Assembly (NCBI GenBank): GCA_003054655.1
Contig: QAYZ01000016.1
Span: forward strand, 1,426,001-1,490,000
Source: Spartobacteria bacterium LR76
Lineage (GTDB): Bacteria; Verrucomicrobiota; Verrucomicrobiia; Chthoniobacterales; Terrimicrobiaceae
Length of the DNA stretch: 64,000 nt
Direction: 5' to 3'
Under the pieces are notes generated by a model. It had not been told where the DNA came from and did not search any database. It saw only the letters and a program-made list of their open reading frames with translations. Positions within the stretch are counted from its first letter, which is position 1; the number at the start of each line of letters is the position of its first letter. Shown here one piece after another: positions 35,224 through 44,371 of the stretch. The translations under genes and the position numbers were made by a program.

Positions 35224-36054
35224 TCAGGCTCTGATGAACTCCAGCAGGTCCGCATTGAGCTGATCCTTGGCGGTATCGCCGAGGCTGTGCGAGCCTCCGG
35301 GGTAGACCTTCAGGATGGCGTTTGGCACGAGCTTCGAGGACCGCAGTGCGGCGGCGCCGATCGGTACGATCTGATCGGCATCCCCATGGATGATCAGAGT
35401 CGGCACATCGATCTTTTTCAGATCCTCGGTGAAATCCGTTTCGGAAAAGGCCTTGATGCAATCGTAGGCATTTTTGAAACCCGATTGCATTCCCTGCGCC
35501 CACCAGGATTGGATCAATCCTTGCGAGATTTTTGCCCCAGGGTGATTGAAATTGAAAAACGGCCCGCTCGCAACGTCGAGGAAGAACTGCGAGCGATCGG
35601 CAAGGTATGCCTTGCGAAAGCCGTCAAATACCTCGATCGGCAGGCCGCCGGGATTTTCCTCCGTCTTGAGCATGATCGGAGGGACCGCGCCCATCAGCAC
35701 GACCTTGGCCACCCGGGAGGTGCCATGGCGACCGACGAACCGCGCCACCTCGCCACCCCCGGTCGAATGGCCGATCATCACGGCATTCTTGAGATCGAGA
35801 GCCTCAAAGAGCTCCGCCAGATCGTCAGCGTACTGGTCCATGTCGTTTCCATCCCACGGCTGACTCGACCGGCCGTGGCCGCGTCGATCATGGCCGATAC
35901 AGCGATAGCCCTGCGAAGCGAGGAAGAACATCTGGTTCTCCCAGGCGTCCGACGAGAGCGGCCATCCGTGGCTGAAGGTGATGGGCTGTCCATCTTTCGG
36001 ACCCCAGTCTTTGTAATAAATCGTCGTGCCGTCCTTCGTGGTAATGGTGCTCAT
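35224..36054 (-). CDS. Alpha/beta hydrolase (non-heme chloroperoxidase/esterase type)
   Basis: The 276-residue protein begins [20 protein letters not shown] and has the complete catalytic triad: Ser97 in the nucleophile elbow GHSTGGG, Asp227 in [11 protein letters not shown] and His256 in YPGGSHSLG. The oxyanion segment is SHGWPLS. This is the cofactor-free haloperoxidase/arylesterase subgroup, a cytoplasmic esterase or perhydrolase. I chose the ATG at 36054; the open frame reaches further up but is not family-like. Confidence 0.92.
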   Translation of the reverse strand: MSTITTKDGTTIYYKDWGPKDGQPITFSHGWPLSSDAWENQMFFLASQGYRCIGHDRRGHGRSSQPWDGNDMDQYADDLAELFEALDLKNAVMIGHSTGGGEVARFVGRHGTSRVAKVVLMGAVPPIMLKTEENPGGLPIEVFDGFRKAYLADRSQFFLDVASGPFFNFNHPGAKISQGLIQSWWAQGMQSGFKNAYDCIKAFSETDFTEDLKKIDVPTLIIHGDADQIVPIGAAALRSSKLVPNAILKVYPGGSHSLGDTAKDQLNADLLEFIRA

Positions 36055-36125
36055 GGATGTGGAATTTCCGCGTTTGGGTATGTCTTGTCGAAGCGAGATG
36101 TGTGCCAATCTCGGCACTGGCTGAT

Positions 36126-36866
36126 CTAAAGCAATTGGCCGGTTGCCGTGAGAGTTTGGCCGCTAATCCAGCGCGAATCGTCGGAAGCCAGAAAGACGAC
36201 GATCGCAGAGATATCCTCGACCTTGCCCACCGGCCCCAGCGGGCTGGTGGGGTTCTCGACATCGGCCACAAAGCCAACCGCATGCGTTCCCTCCGTAGCC
36301 ACGAGTCCCGGGTTCACTGAGTTCACCCGGATCTTGCGCGAGGCCAGCTCGCGAGAGAAAGCCCGGGTCAGGGAATCCACCGCGCCCTTCGTCGCGCTGT
36401 AGACCGCGATGCCCGGAGGAGTCAACTGGGCAACGACAGAGCTGATGTTCACAATCACTCCCCCCTCGGAGCCGAAACGGTTCGTCGCTTCCTGGGAGGC
36501 CAACAGCACCCCAAGCACGTTCAAGTCAAAGTGTTTGTGAAAGGACTCCGCCGTGATGGAGCCAATGGGAGCGGCTTCATAAATCCCGGCATTGTTGACC
36601 AGGATATCGAGCTTTCCGAAAGCCGCTTCGGAGGCTGTGAACAACTGCGGAATCTCCTCCGCCTTTGCGACATTGGCCTTGATCGCCACCGCCTTGCCTC
36701 CCGCAGAGGCAATCTCGGCAACCACTTTCTCCGCCGCCTCGCGGCTCGATGAATAGTTGACCACCACAGCGGCACCCTGTGCGGCCAATGCCTTGGCAAT
36801 CGCTGCTCCGATTCCCTTTGATGCCCCGGTCACGATAGCGACCTTTCCCTCAAGTTTGTTGTTCAT
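36126..36866 (-). CDS. Short-chain dehydrogenase/reductase (FabG/glucose dehydrogenase-like)
   Basis: The 246-residue classical SDR has the cofactor motif [16 protein letters not shown], structural [10 protein letters not shown], catalytic NISSVVAQ and YSATK, and [14 protein letters not shown]. It would reduce or oxidise a keto/hydroxy substrate with NAD(P)H; the substrate is unknown. It is divergent from a TetR gene 85 bases away, with a palindrome between them, so repression by that TetR protein is likely. This arrangement is common for electrophile- or quinone-responsive SDR genes. Confidence 0.92.
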   Translation of the reverse strand: MNNKLEGKVAIVTGASKGIGAAIAKALAAQGAAVVVNYSSSREAAEKVVAEIASAGGKAVAIKANVAKAEEIPQLFTASEAAFGKLDILVNNAGIYEAAPIGSITAESFHKHFDLNVLGVLLASQEATNRFGSEGGVIVNISSVVAQLTPPGIAVYSATKGAVDSLTRAFSRELASRKIRVNSVNPGLVATEGTHAVGFVADVENPTSPLGPVGKVEDISAIVVFLASDDSRWISGQTLTATGQLL

Positions 36867-36908
36867 TGGATGAACCGCGTTTAGTTTTCAGAAAACAAGA
36901 ACTTGCGA

Positions 36909-36932
36909 GATAGATGATTTACATAATCTATC
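36909..36932. promoter_or_regulatory. Candidate TetR operator between SDR and tetR
   Basis: GATAGAT (36909-36915) and ATCTATC (36926-36932) are perfect inverted arms around a 10-base centre; over all 24 bases, 20 positions are symmetric. It sits in the 85-base divergent intergenic region, so one dimer could control both genes. The assignment follows from symmetry and context. Confidence 0.6.
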
Positions 36933-36951
36933 CTGTCAAATCTATTCGCGT

Positions 36952-37533
36952 ATGAGAGTCACCCGCCAACAAGCTGCCGAAAATCGCCGACGTGTCCTGC
37001 ATCTCGCCTCGCGCCGCTTCCGCGAGCGAGGATTGTCAGGAGTGGGCGTGGCCGACCTGATGCAGGAGGCAGGCCTCACACACGGCGGTTTTTACAAGCA
37101 GTTTGAGTCCAAGGAGAGCCTCGCCGCCGAGGCGTGCGCCGCCGCGATCGCCGAGAACCTCGCTGGTTATCAGGAGCTGGCCAAAAAAGATCCCTGTCAT
37201 GTGCTGGCCCATGTCATATCCAACGCGATCTCGGACCTCCATCGCAACAGCCCCGGGGAAGGCTGCCTGCTCGCCGCGGCAGGAGCTGACATCTCACGCT
37301 CAAACGCGCCCGTTCGCCGTGGCGTTACTGATGGTGTCCGGAAAATCATCGATTTTCTCTCCGGTCTCATGCCTGGTCGCTCCAGGAAACAAGCTCGCCG
37401 GAAAGCCATCACCACGTACGCGACGGTAGTGGGATCTCTCGTCGTGGCCCGGGCCGTGGATGATCCGGATTTCGCCAGCGAGATATTGACTGCAGCACGC
37501 GAGTCCCTGCTGGAGTCGCTTGGACAGGAGTAA
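36952..37533 (+). CDS. TetR/AcrR-family transcriptional regulator
   Basis: The 193-residue protein has an N-terminal TetR helix-turn-helix (VLHLASRRFRERGLSGVGVA, then MQEAGLTHGGFYKQFESKES) and a helical ligand-binding C-terminal domain with GEGCLLAAAGADISR. This resembles the YcnC/LexA-like TetR group that pairs with SDR genes. It probably represses the divergent SDR and itself through the palindrome at 36909-36932. Confidence 0.92.
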   Translation: MRVTRQQAAENRRRVLHLASRRFRERGLSGVGVADLMQEAGLTHGGFYKQFESKESLAAEACAAAIAENLAGYQELAKKDPCHVLAHVISNAISDLHRNSPGEGCLLAAAGADISRSNAPVRRGVTDGVRKIIDFLSGLMPGRSRKQARRKAITTYATVVGSLVVARAVDDPDFASEILTAARESLLESLGQE

Positions 37534-37563
37534 CATCCGCTCCCGAGGCGAGGCTCAGCGGCA

Positions 37564-38253
37564 ATGGTTGCGTCACGAAAAAAATTCCCCAAAGATGCCG
37601 GCATGCAACGCCCGGCTGGCATCCTGGTATCCGACTTTGACGGCACGATCTCGCGGAGGGATTTTTTCGATCTTGTGCGCGCCCGCTGGCCGATTCCGAA
37701 GAATGAAGATCCCTGGGAACGCTATGTCTCCGGGGAGATCACCCACTTCCAGGCGCTGGCGCTGATTTTTGGGCGCATCCGATGCAGCGAAGCCGAGCTT
37801 CTTGAGCTGGTCGACCAGATGGAGGTCGATCCCGATTTCGCATCCACGGTACGAGCGCTCCAGAGTCGTGACTGGGAGGTGATCGTCGCCTCGGCGGGAT
37901 GCGCGTGGTACATCGAGCAACTCCTCGCGAGGGCAGGCATCTCCATTTCGGTCTACAGCAATCCAGGCACGTTTGCCCCATCGACAGGCCTCGTCATGAG
38001 CAGGCCTCCAGAATCGCCTTTCTCCGATCCTGGCACGGGAGTGAACAAGCTCGAGATCGCCCGCGATGCTCTGCGACGGTGCGATTGCGTTGCCTTCGCG
38101 GGCGATGGACGGCCCGATATCGGCCCCTCACTGCTCGTGCCTGCTGAGCGCAGATTCGCGCGCGGCTGGCTGGCGGAGGAGCTGACCCAGCGAAAGGAAG
38201 AGTTTGTCGGATTCGACTCCTGGATTACGATCCGCGACACGCTCTTATGCTGA
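37564..38253 (+). CDS. HAD-superfamily phosphatase (MtnX/SerB-like)
   Basis: The 229-residue protein has HAD motif I ILVSDFDGTISRRDFFD, motif II around VIVASAGCAWYIEQLLARAG and motif IV in CVAFAGDGRPDIGPSLLV. It resembles MtnX-type phosphatases of the phosphoserine-phosphatase group. Its end overlaps the start of the glycerol-1-phosphate-dehydrogenase-like gene by seven bases, so the two are coupled. A phosphorylated polyol such as the partner's product or substrate is a reasonable guess. The start may be the ATG at 37564 or, 13 codons later, at 37603. Confidence 0.85.
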   Translation: MVASRKKFPKDAGMQRPAGILVSDFDGTISRRDFFDLVRARWPIPKNEDPWERYVSGEITHFQALALIFGRIRCSEAELLELVDQMEVDPDFASTVRALQSRDWEVIVASAGCAWYIEQLLARAGISISVYSNPGTFAPSTGLVMSRPPESPFSDPGTGVNKLEIARDALRRCDCVAFAGDGRPDIGPSLLVPAERRFARGWLAEELTQRKEEFVGFDSWITIRDTLLC

Positions 38254-39302
38254 ACCCGAGACAAACCGCCATCCCCACCCTCGTCCGGGTCAAGCCCGGC
38301 GCTCTGGAACGCGTCGGCATCTATGCCACCCGGCATGACTTTCGCCGCGTGGCCTTGTTTTACAGCCAGGATATCGTGCCCGACCTGCATGATGCCGTCG
38401 CGGATTCACTGGCGGCGGAACGCATCGCGGTAGTCAGCCAGATCCCGGTGGAGTCGGCGAGCTTTGAGGAAGCCGCCGAGCTGGCGGTCTCGCTGCCCGC
38501 CCGGGTCGATGCGATCATCGGCTTCGGCGGAGGCAAGGCCCTCGATGTCGCCAAGTACGTCGCCTTTCTCTCCCGGCTGCCCTACATCGCCGTGCCGACC
38601 TCGCTATCCAATGACGGCATTTGCAGCCCGCAATCCAGCCTCACGGTGGCGGAAAAGCGCCGCTCATTTCCCTCCAGCATGCCGATGGGGGTCGTTATCG
38701 ATACGCGCGTCTGCCTCGGGGCCCCCGAGGTTCTCTGGCATTCCGGCGTGGGAGACCTGGTGGCCAAGTTTACCGCCGTGGCGGATTGGAAACTCGCCTT
38801 TCATGCCAAAGGCGAGCCGGTCGACGACTTTGCCGCCCTGCTTTCCGATGCCAGCGTTTACCAGTTCATCGGCCGCCCGGCATACGACCTTGAGGGCATG
38901 CGCCTGCTCGGTTCGGCGCTGCTGCTCAATGGCATCTCCATGGCCATTTGCGGATCATCCCGTCCCGCCAGCGGCAGCGAGCATCTTATTTCCCATGCCC
39001 TCGATGGTCTCAGCAAGCGCCCCCGCCTCCATGGCTTGCAGGTCGGTGTGGCCTCGTATCTGATGAGCCTCATCCAGGGCCAGGGAGTCTCCGAGACCAT
39101 CGCCGGGCTTTTCGAAGCCACGGGCTTCTGGAGGACCATCGAGGCCGATCCCTTTGACCGCGCCGAGTGGCTGGAGGCCGCCCGCATCGCACCGACGATC
39201 AAAGCCGAGTTTTACACCGTCCTTTCCTCCCGCAACTGCCTCCCCGACATCGAGCACGCCCTGGCCACGGACCAGCAGTTGCAGCGCTGCATCGTGGGTT
39301 GA
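38247..39302 (+). CDS. sn-Glycerol-1-phosphate dehydrogenase-like protein (EgsA/AraM family)
   Basis: The 351-residue protein has the iron-alcohol-dehydrogenase-like fold: IIGFGGGKALDVAKYVAFL for the nucleotide, YIAVPTSLSNDGICSPQSSL, then metal-site segments GVGDLVAKFTAVADW, SRPASGSEHLISHALD and PRLHGLQVGVAS. This matches EgsA/AraM, which reduces dihydroxyacetone phosphate to sn-glycerol-1-phosphate, the stereoisomer used in archaeal lipids. It overlaps an upstream HAD phosphatase. The substrate is inferred from the family. Confidence 0.85.
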   Translation: MLNPRQTAIPTLVRVKPGALERVGIYATRHDFRRVALFYSQDIVPDLHDAVADSLAAERIAVVSQIPVESASFEEAAELAVSLPARVDAIIGFGGGKALDVAKYVAFLSRLPYIAVPTSLSNDGICSPQSSLTVAEKRRSFPSSMPMGVVIDTRVCLGAPEVLWHSGVGDLVAKFTAVADWKLAFHAKGEPVDDFAALLSDASVYQFIGRPAYDLEGMRLLGSALLLNGISMAICGSSRPASGSEHLISHALDGLSKRPRLHGLQVGVASYLMSLIQGQGVSETIAGLFEATGFWRTIEADPFDRAEWLEAARIAPTIKAEFYTVLSSRNCLPDIEHALATDQQLQRCIVG

Positions 39303-39337
39303 AGCACACGGTTGCCTGCCCTGATTGCCCCTCGTCC

Positions 39338-40150
39338 TTATCTGCCCGGCTGCGCAACGCTCAGCCAGGCCTCAAAGTAACGCTTCCCCAATTCCTTCAA
39401 AGCCTCAGCGCTGAAGTGTACGCCATCGCCTTTGTCCCCCAGCCCGCTCGACGAAACCACCGCCGCGCACGGGACGAAAGCAGGTAAATCATCGATCGCC
39501 TCATTGATCTGACGAGCGCTGGGAAACTTGGGGACATGCCCCTCCTCCATGGTATATTGCCCAATCTCCCCTACAATGAAAGGCACCTCGGGCTGCTCGA
39601 GCGCCTTTCGAAATCCATTAACGACTTCGACCAGGCTTTTCCGGTAAGCGTCGGAACTGGTCACACCCGAAGCCTCGGACTCTCCCTGATGCCAGAGGAT
39701 ACCTCGCAGACGCCCCGCTCTCTTCGCGAGCTTTGCCCGCCGAACAGCTTCCTCGAACAGATCCCCACCTGGCTTCCATCGTGAGATCGGCGTGCCACCG
39801 ACCGCACAGGGGACAAGGCCAACAGTGATCCCGGGCATCTGGTCAGCCACGATCCTGGCAAAGGTAAAGCCCAGGCCCACTCCGGCGATCTCCGGCTTAT
39901 CAAAGTGAATCGGCTCACCCTGCGAGACCCACCTATCGTCTTTGCCGAAAACGAGGATGCGCGGATCGGGCTGCCGGTCAGAAGCAGCCAATACACCACG
40001 TCCCGCCATGTTGGATTGCCCCACGAGAAGAAAGAGCTCCAGATGCTCTGGCGTAGCAGGCGAGCCTGCATTGAGAGAAGCTGAACCAGACTCACCTGCC
40101 CAGCAAACGGACAAAGAAAGAGCGCAGAGAACCAAGAAACGTATCATCAT
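39338..40150 (-). CDS. Secreted SASA-type carbohydrate esterase
   Basis: The protein of about 270 residues starts at the double ATG at 40150/40147 with a signal peptide (FLVLCALSLSVCWAGES). The SASA/sialate O-acetylesterase-like domain has LFLLVGQSNMAGRG with the catalytic Ser, VPCAVGGTPISRW, GILWHQGESEA and the Asp-His pair in GDGVHFSAEAL. It would remove acetyl groups from a polysaccharide. It overlaps the end of the beta-helix gene by 59 bases and is the last gene of the five-gene minus-strand operon. Confidence 0.88.
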   Translation of the reverse strand: MMIRFLVLCALSLSVCWAGESGSASLNAGSPATPEHLELFLLVGQSNMAGRGVLAASDRQPDPRILVFGKDDRWVSQGEPIHFDKPEIAGVGLGFTFARIVADQMPGITVGLVPCAVGGTPISRWKPGGDLFEEAVRRAKLAKRAGRLRGILWHQGESEASGVTSSDAYRKSLVEVVNGFRKALEQPEVPFIVGEIGQYTMEEGHVPKFPSARQINEAIDDLPAFVPCAAVVSSSGLGDKGDGVHFSAEALKELGKRYFEAWLSVAQPGR

Positions 40151-42026
40151 CGGATTGTGTTTGTTTTGCGGGAGCATGGGCCTGAAGAGCTTGCGGATCC
40201 TGTGGAGATATGAAAACCGGGCCATGCGGATAGGCATCCGGTTCCGCGAAAGCGTTATCGCGAACATCGGTTCCAGGCGAATCCAACACCACAATGCACC
40301 TCCCACGCAGCCCCTTGCCGCCAGAGAACGGGGATTGGGGCGAAGCCGTATTGCAGTTGGAGATAGAATTTCCCGTAATGACTCCGCCGGAAAGTCCACT
40401 CACGACGATGGCTTCGGCAGAGCAGTCCTTGATCTGGTTGCCTGTGATCTGAATGTTACGGTGCTCCGGTGCCGTCGGCGTCTGTCTGGGCGCATCTGGG
40501 GCCGTCTCGCTCCACACGCTGATGGCCCCTGGTGTCGGCGATAGCCCCAAATCGATATCGGAACCAATCCCAACATCCTCCAGCACATTGTCGCGCACCA
40601 CCACATTGCTCACCCAGCCCGCCTCCCGATAATAGGCATAGTGGCCGCCCAGGCAGATACCAGGCTGAGTCGTCCGCGCGATCCGGTTGTTTTCAATGAT
40701 CCCGTCACTGGCCATGATACGCATCCCGCGAGGTCGCACGTCATGGATCGAGTTGCCGCGGATGACGTAGCCGGGGGAGTTCGCGGAGGGAAAATCAATC
40801 ATGTCCCCCGGTTTCACCACGGAGGCATCCGCCAGCGTGATTTTCAGGTACTTCTCCCCAGGATAGTTCGCAAAGGAGTTGGCCTTGAGAATCTCCTCGC
40901 GGGAAAGCTGAAAGGGAGGAGTCACATCCGTCTCCAGGGCGGTGACGGGAACCGTTTTTTTGATGGCAAAGTTGTCCGCGTCGAGGATGCGCATGGGGTC
41001 GCCGGGAAGGATGATATTGTCATAATACTCTTTGATCCGGTTCAACGACGTTCGCCTGAGACACCAGACGACATTGGGAGACTCCACCCGGACGATCTGG
41101 AAGGCTGGACCGTGCAGATTGATCCCATCGTCGCCCATGAAGCCAAAGTCGCAACCCTCGATGAGCGGCCCTTTCCGTGAATACCCGTAGTTCAGCGCGT
41201 CACAATTCGTTGAGATAAGGCGCGGGGTCGTCGCTCCCGAGGGCGTGCCGCCACGCTCCACCTTGCAGCGCAGAAAGCGGTTGTCGCCATCGGCATTGCG
41301 TACATCGATCGCCAAGCCCGGCGAAGCCTGGATACGAACATCCTCCACATGAATATCCCGGCTCCTGAAGAACTGCAAAGCAGGAGCCTTGCGCATCGTG
41401 AAGGCAACCATGTCGCCCGGCTTCAAAAGCGCAGCCTTTCCCTTTTGAACCATCGAGGGCGCGAGATAAACCTTCGCTTTGCGAGGTGATTCCCTCGTCA
41501 GTTCCCGGTACAGCCCCTCCGCCGCTCCGCGTTTCCAGCCCTGCGTGGTTCCATCAAAGAAATGGATGCGCTTCGAGTCAAACTCCTCTCGCAGGTCGGG
41601 GTAGCCTTCGTGAATCTCCACGTCAATCCACGAGGAGTCAGTCGCCTTCGCCACAATGCTGCCCTGGGTAAAGGGAAGTGGATCGTAATCGATGATAAAA
41701 CCCTTCAGCGTCACTCCCTCGCAGTTCTCGAATCGCATGGCCGGATTCTCAACCTGACTAAAGACCAGCCTCGTCCCCTCTCCCTCCACCGTTAAGTTCA
41801 TGGCACCTCGAACCACAACTGTTTGCTGAGAAATCCGGAACTCGCCCGCAGGTAAACGGACGACGGCTCCGGGCTGCCGGGCCGCCTTTGCCAGCATCGC
41901 TCCCAAGTCGAGGGACTGGGCAACGTTTCTTCCGCTCCCATCGGCGAAGCAATGACCAGCGGACGTCAAAAGCGCAGCAGCACAGACAGGAAGTGCCAGG
42001 AAAACCATCAAGCGGGAGCCGTTCAT
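40092..42026 (-). CDS. Secreted right-handed beta-helix protein (distantly GH110-like)
   Basis: The 644-residue protein has a signal peptide (LMVFLALPVCAAALLTSAGH) and a parallel beta-helix: VVRLPAGEFRI, then repeated turns such as NCEGVTLKGFIIDYDP, VRNADGDNRFLRCKVERGG, GCDFGFMGDDGINLHGPAF and GNSIHDVRPRGMRIMASDG. The GDDGINLHG turn recalls the Asp-Asp motif of alpha-galactosidase family GH110, but similarity is distant, so lyase or glycosidase chemistry stays open. Its ATG overlaps the stop of the pseudopilin gene (ATGA). The C-terminal tail (FLGSLRSFFVRLLGR) is amphipathic and basic. Confidence 0.82.
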   Translation of the reverse strand: MNGSRLMVFLALPVCAAALLTSAGHCFADGSGRNVAQSLDLGAMLAKAARQPGAVVRLPAGEFRISQQTVVVRGAMNLTVEGEGTRLVFSQVENPAMRFENCEGVTLKGFIIDYDPLPFTQGSIVAKATDSSWIDVEIHEGYPDLREEFDSKRIHFFDGTTQGWKRGAAEGLYRELTRESPRKAKVYLAPSMVQKGKAALLKPGDMVAFTMRKAPALQFFRSRDIHVEDVRIQASPGLAIDVRNADGDNRFLRCKVERGGTPSGATTPRLISTNCDALNYGYSRKGPLIEGCDFGFMGDDGINLHGPAFQIVRVESPNVVWCLRRTSLNRIKEYYDNIILPGDPMRILDADNFAIKKTVPVTALETDVTPPFQLSREEILKANSFANYPGEKYLKITLADASVVKPGDMIDFPSANSPGYVIRGNSIHDVRPRGMRIMASDGIIENNRIARTTQPGICLGGHYAYYREAGWVSNVVVRDNVLEDVGIGSDIDLGLSPTPGAISVWSETAPDAPRQTPTAPEHRNIQITGNQIKDCSAEAIVVSGLSGGVITGNSISNCNTASPQSPFSGGKGLRGRCIVVLDSPGTDVRDNAFAEPDAYPHGPVFISPQDPQALQAHAPAKQTQSDDDTFLGSLRSFFVRLLGR

Positions 42027-42697
42027 TGGGAAAGGTTGTCGATATATTGTGTCGTCTTGGGATCAGATTTCTTCAGCAGCTCAACGTGCCCGTCGGCAAA
42101 AAGTGCCTGAAACATCCCACCATGCCTTTCCTCGATACGATTCAGGCTGGCAGACCGGAAATAGAAGATCGCATCGTGCTCGCCAAGGTCAGCGCTTTGT
42201 ATGCAATCCGCCACGAGGATCGTCTGAGCGGGAGACCTCAACTGATAAACCGAGACCGGCTGAGTGATGGTCGATGGCAGTGTATTCAACCCGTAAGTCC
42301 GCCGGGCCAGGCCGTCAGAATAGGTGCGGCGGGCCTCCGGGCATAGAAACGGGTTTTTGACATTCGCCGAGACCGCGCGAAAGCCGACGTAATCCCCCAT
42401 CATAAGAGCCATCGTCCACGACCCCTTTGCCCCGCTGGGCAGAGTATTCTCCATCGGGGCCGGATAGAATCCCCCATGATCACCGGCATATTGAACCAGC
42501 CCCGTGTGAAGCGTTTTATAATTGCCGATACACTCGGTTGTTCGGGAAGCTCGCAGGAGATTGAGTCCGGATGGCACCAAGAGTGCCACGAGGATGGAAA
42601 GCATCCCTATGGCCACCAGGATCTCGACCATGGAGAAGCCTGAGACTTTATCGCGTTTGCGGCATGTCACACCACTATCCTGATGAGAGGTCATCAT
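42023..42697 (-). CDS. Pseudopilin-like protein with H-x9-DG motif
   Basis: The 224-residue protein has a prepilin peptidase site KVSGFSMVEILVAIGML, with cleavage after Gly20 and the conserved Glu at +5, followed by the hydrophobic alpha-helix. The C-terminal RHGGMFQALFADGHVELL is the H-x9-DG type found in expanded pseudopilin families of Planctomycetes and Verrucomicrobia. LCPEARRTYSDGL also fits. It is embedded between secreted-protein genes and overlaps the beta-helix gene by ATGA. A role in surface assembly or secretion is likely but unproven. Confidence 0.9.
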   Translation of the reverse strand: MMTSHQDSGVTCRKRDKVSGFSMVEILVAIGMLSILVALLVPSGLNLLRASRTTECIGNYKTLHTGLVQYAGDHGGFYPAPMENTLPSGAKGSWTMALMMGDYVGFRAVSANVKNPFLCPEARRTYSDGLARRTYGLNTLPSTITQPVSVYQLRSPAQTILVADCIQSADLGEHDAIFYFRSASLNRIEERHGGMFQALFADGHVELLKKSDPKTTQYIDNLSQ

Positions 42698-42735
42698 GTC
42701 CCGGGAGGAGGAATCGAAATCTGTCAGGCTCTTTC

Positions 42736-43467
42736 CTAATGCACGGGCAAGGACCTGCCGTTTACAGATTCCGCATAGAAATAGAAATCAGGAGTCCCCT
42801 GCCATCCGCCGTCGTCCTCCAGGATCGCACCACTGCCCTCGGTGTAGGTCTCGTGATTGTCGCCATTCTGAGCCATCGGAATAGAATATCCCTGTCCTTC
42901 CTGGACAAACGAAAGAACGACGGCGTAATAGGAGTCGCGCTGTAAGGCGACAGGCTTGAAGGAGAAGGAAATATAGCAGTAAGCCGTATCATTGATATTC
43001 CCGCTGCGCAGCGGTTGATCTGCGGCAAATCCGGCAAAGCTCCCGATCTGCTCGGAAACCATTTCCGCCTCGGGAGATGACGGCAGCGCCTTCGCAGAGG
43101 GAAGACGATACACACTCAGTCGGAATGCGGCCTTGGGATTATCTTGCAGGGCCCTGGAAACAAACGCCCCTCCAGTCTTGAACGTCATCTTGTCAAAGAC
43201 GACATCCTCTCCATTCGTCCGGAAGGACTGGGCAATCTCCCGGCGGGCAACATCGTCCCATCTCCAACCCATCGCGCAATCAACCGCGACCCCGGCATCC
43301 GTCCGTGTTTTCTCCGTCGAGGCGAATACACGACCGGTGGGGGCGTAAGTTGCCTCACCCACCGATCCCCCGCCAGCAAGAGCGACAGAGACATCGGCAC
43401 AAGCACGGGTTGCGGCCAGCGCCAGTATTGCCGCAAAAAGCAGAACAAAGCATTTCATACAAACCAT
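42736..43467 (-). CDS. Secreted beta-sandwich protein, paralogue of the PEP-CTERM protein but without the tail
   Basis: The 243-residue protein has a signal peptide (CFVLLFAAILALAATRACA). The body aligns throughout with the upstream PEP-CTERM protein: VFASTEKT, MGWRWDD, AQSF, VVFDKMTFKTGGA, YYAVVLSF, DFYFYAES. It stops just where the paralogue continues into VPEPGT, so it lacks the sorting signal and would be released or periplasmic. The start is the ATG at 43467 or 43458. It lies 5 bases downstream of its paralogue, indicating a tandem duplication within an operon. Confidence 0.8.
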   Translation of the reverse strand: MVCMKCFVLLFAAILALAATRACADVSVALAGGGSVGEATYAPTGRVFASTEKTRTDAGVAVDCAMGWRWDDVARREIAQSFRTNGEDVVFDKMTFKTGGAFVSRALQDNPKAAFRLSVYRLPSAKALPSSPEAEMVSEQIGSFAGFAADQPLRSGNINDTAYCYISFSFKPVALQRDSYYAVVLSFVQEGQGYSIPMAQNGDNHETYTEGSGAILEDDGGWQGTPDFYFYAESVNGRSLPVH

Positions 43468-43472
43468 CCCCG

Positions 43473-44252
43473 CTACTCAATGCCACGGCCTGCGGCTTTG
43501 GCTCGCCGAACAAACCTTGCCACGCAAAAAAGCAGTCCAGCTCCCAGCACAGCCCCAGCCGTTCCCGGCTCCGGCACAGCTTGTGCGTAGAAGTAAAAAT
43601 CATTGGTTCCTGCCCAACTCCCTCCATTCTCCGCCACCGCACCCGTTCCGCCGGTATAGTAGGAGTTATTCCCATTATTGCCCAAGGCGACATTGTAGCC
43701 GGAACCGCTTTGATTGAATGCTAACACAACAGCGTAATATTTGCCCGCGGCGAGCTGAACGTCAGCAAAATCAAAAGTGATGTAGTTGAATGCCGTCCCG
43801 GTAATATTCCCGCTTGATGTCGCAGAACTCGACGCAAAATTTGCAAAACTGCCGGTCTGGGAGGAAACCAGCGAACCACTCGAAGGCAGAGTCGAAGCGC
43901 TGGCCACCTCGTAAATCGAAAACGTAAACCCCGCGGATGCATTATCCTTCAACTGTGATGGAATGGCCGCGCCGCCGATCTTGAAGGTGATCTTGTCAAA
44001 CGTCACCGCGCTCGACCCACTGAAGAAGGACTGGGCCACCTTTCGCTCAGACACCGGCGTTATCGAAGTATCCCACCTCCAACCCAGGGCGCTGTTCACC
44101 GCCGTGTTTTCCGTCGAGGCGAAGACATTCTCCGTAGGGGCGTTAAGCGTCGTGTTGACGGCACTGACTCCGCTGAGAGACACAACCACTGCGGCGGGAG
44201 AGATGCAGGTCGAGACCGTCAATCCAATCAAGAGTAGGGGGAACATTTTCAT
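43473..44252 (-). CDS. PEP-CTERM sorting-domain protein
   Basis: The 259-residue protein has a signal peptide (MFPLLLIGLTVSTCISPAA), a beta-rich body (VAQSFFSGSSAVTFDKITFK, AAGKYYAVVLAFNQSGSGY) and a classic C-terminal sorting signal: VPEPGT, a hydrophobic helix and a basic RFVRRAK end. PEP-CTERM proteins are processed by exosortase and usually go to an exopolysaccharide matrix. It is the first gene of the minus-strand operon and faces the LacI regulator across 119 bases. Confidence 0.92.
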   Translation of the reverse strand: MKMFPLLLIGLTVSTCISPAAVVVSLSGVSAVNTTLNAPTENVFASTENTAVNSALGWRWDTSITPVSERKVAQSFFSGSSAVTFDKITFKIGGAAIPSQLKDNASAGFTFSIYEVASASTLPSSGSLVSSQTGSFANFASSSATSSGNITGTAFNYITFDFADVQLAAGKYYAVVLAFNQSGSGYNVALGNNGNNSYYTGGTGAVAENGGSWAGTNDFYFYAQAVPEPGTAGAVLGAGLLFCVARFVRRAKAAGRGIE

Positions 44253-44371
44253 AAATGCAACTTAGTTGACAACCGAGCGTAGAGTCTCTTCCAAGCGCCG
44301 CAACGAGTTTATTGTTGAACAGTTAAATCCCGATTGCATCCCCTCGGCGAAAGACTTTCACTCAATGCATC

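Noticed and set aside
44265-44321. GTTGACAAC and TGTTGAACA as firm LacI operators
   Set aside because: Nine-base symmetric words are common by chance and the two sequences differ; they are mentioned only as possible sites under the LacI gene.
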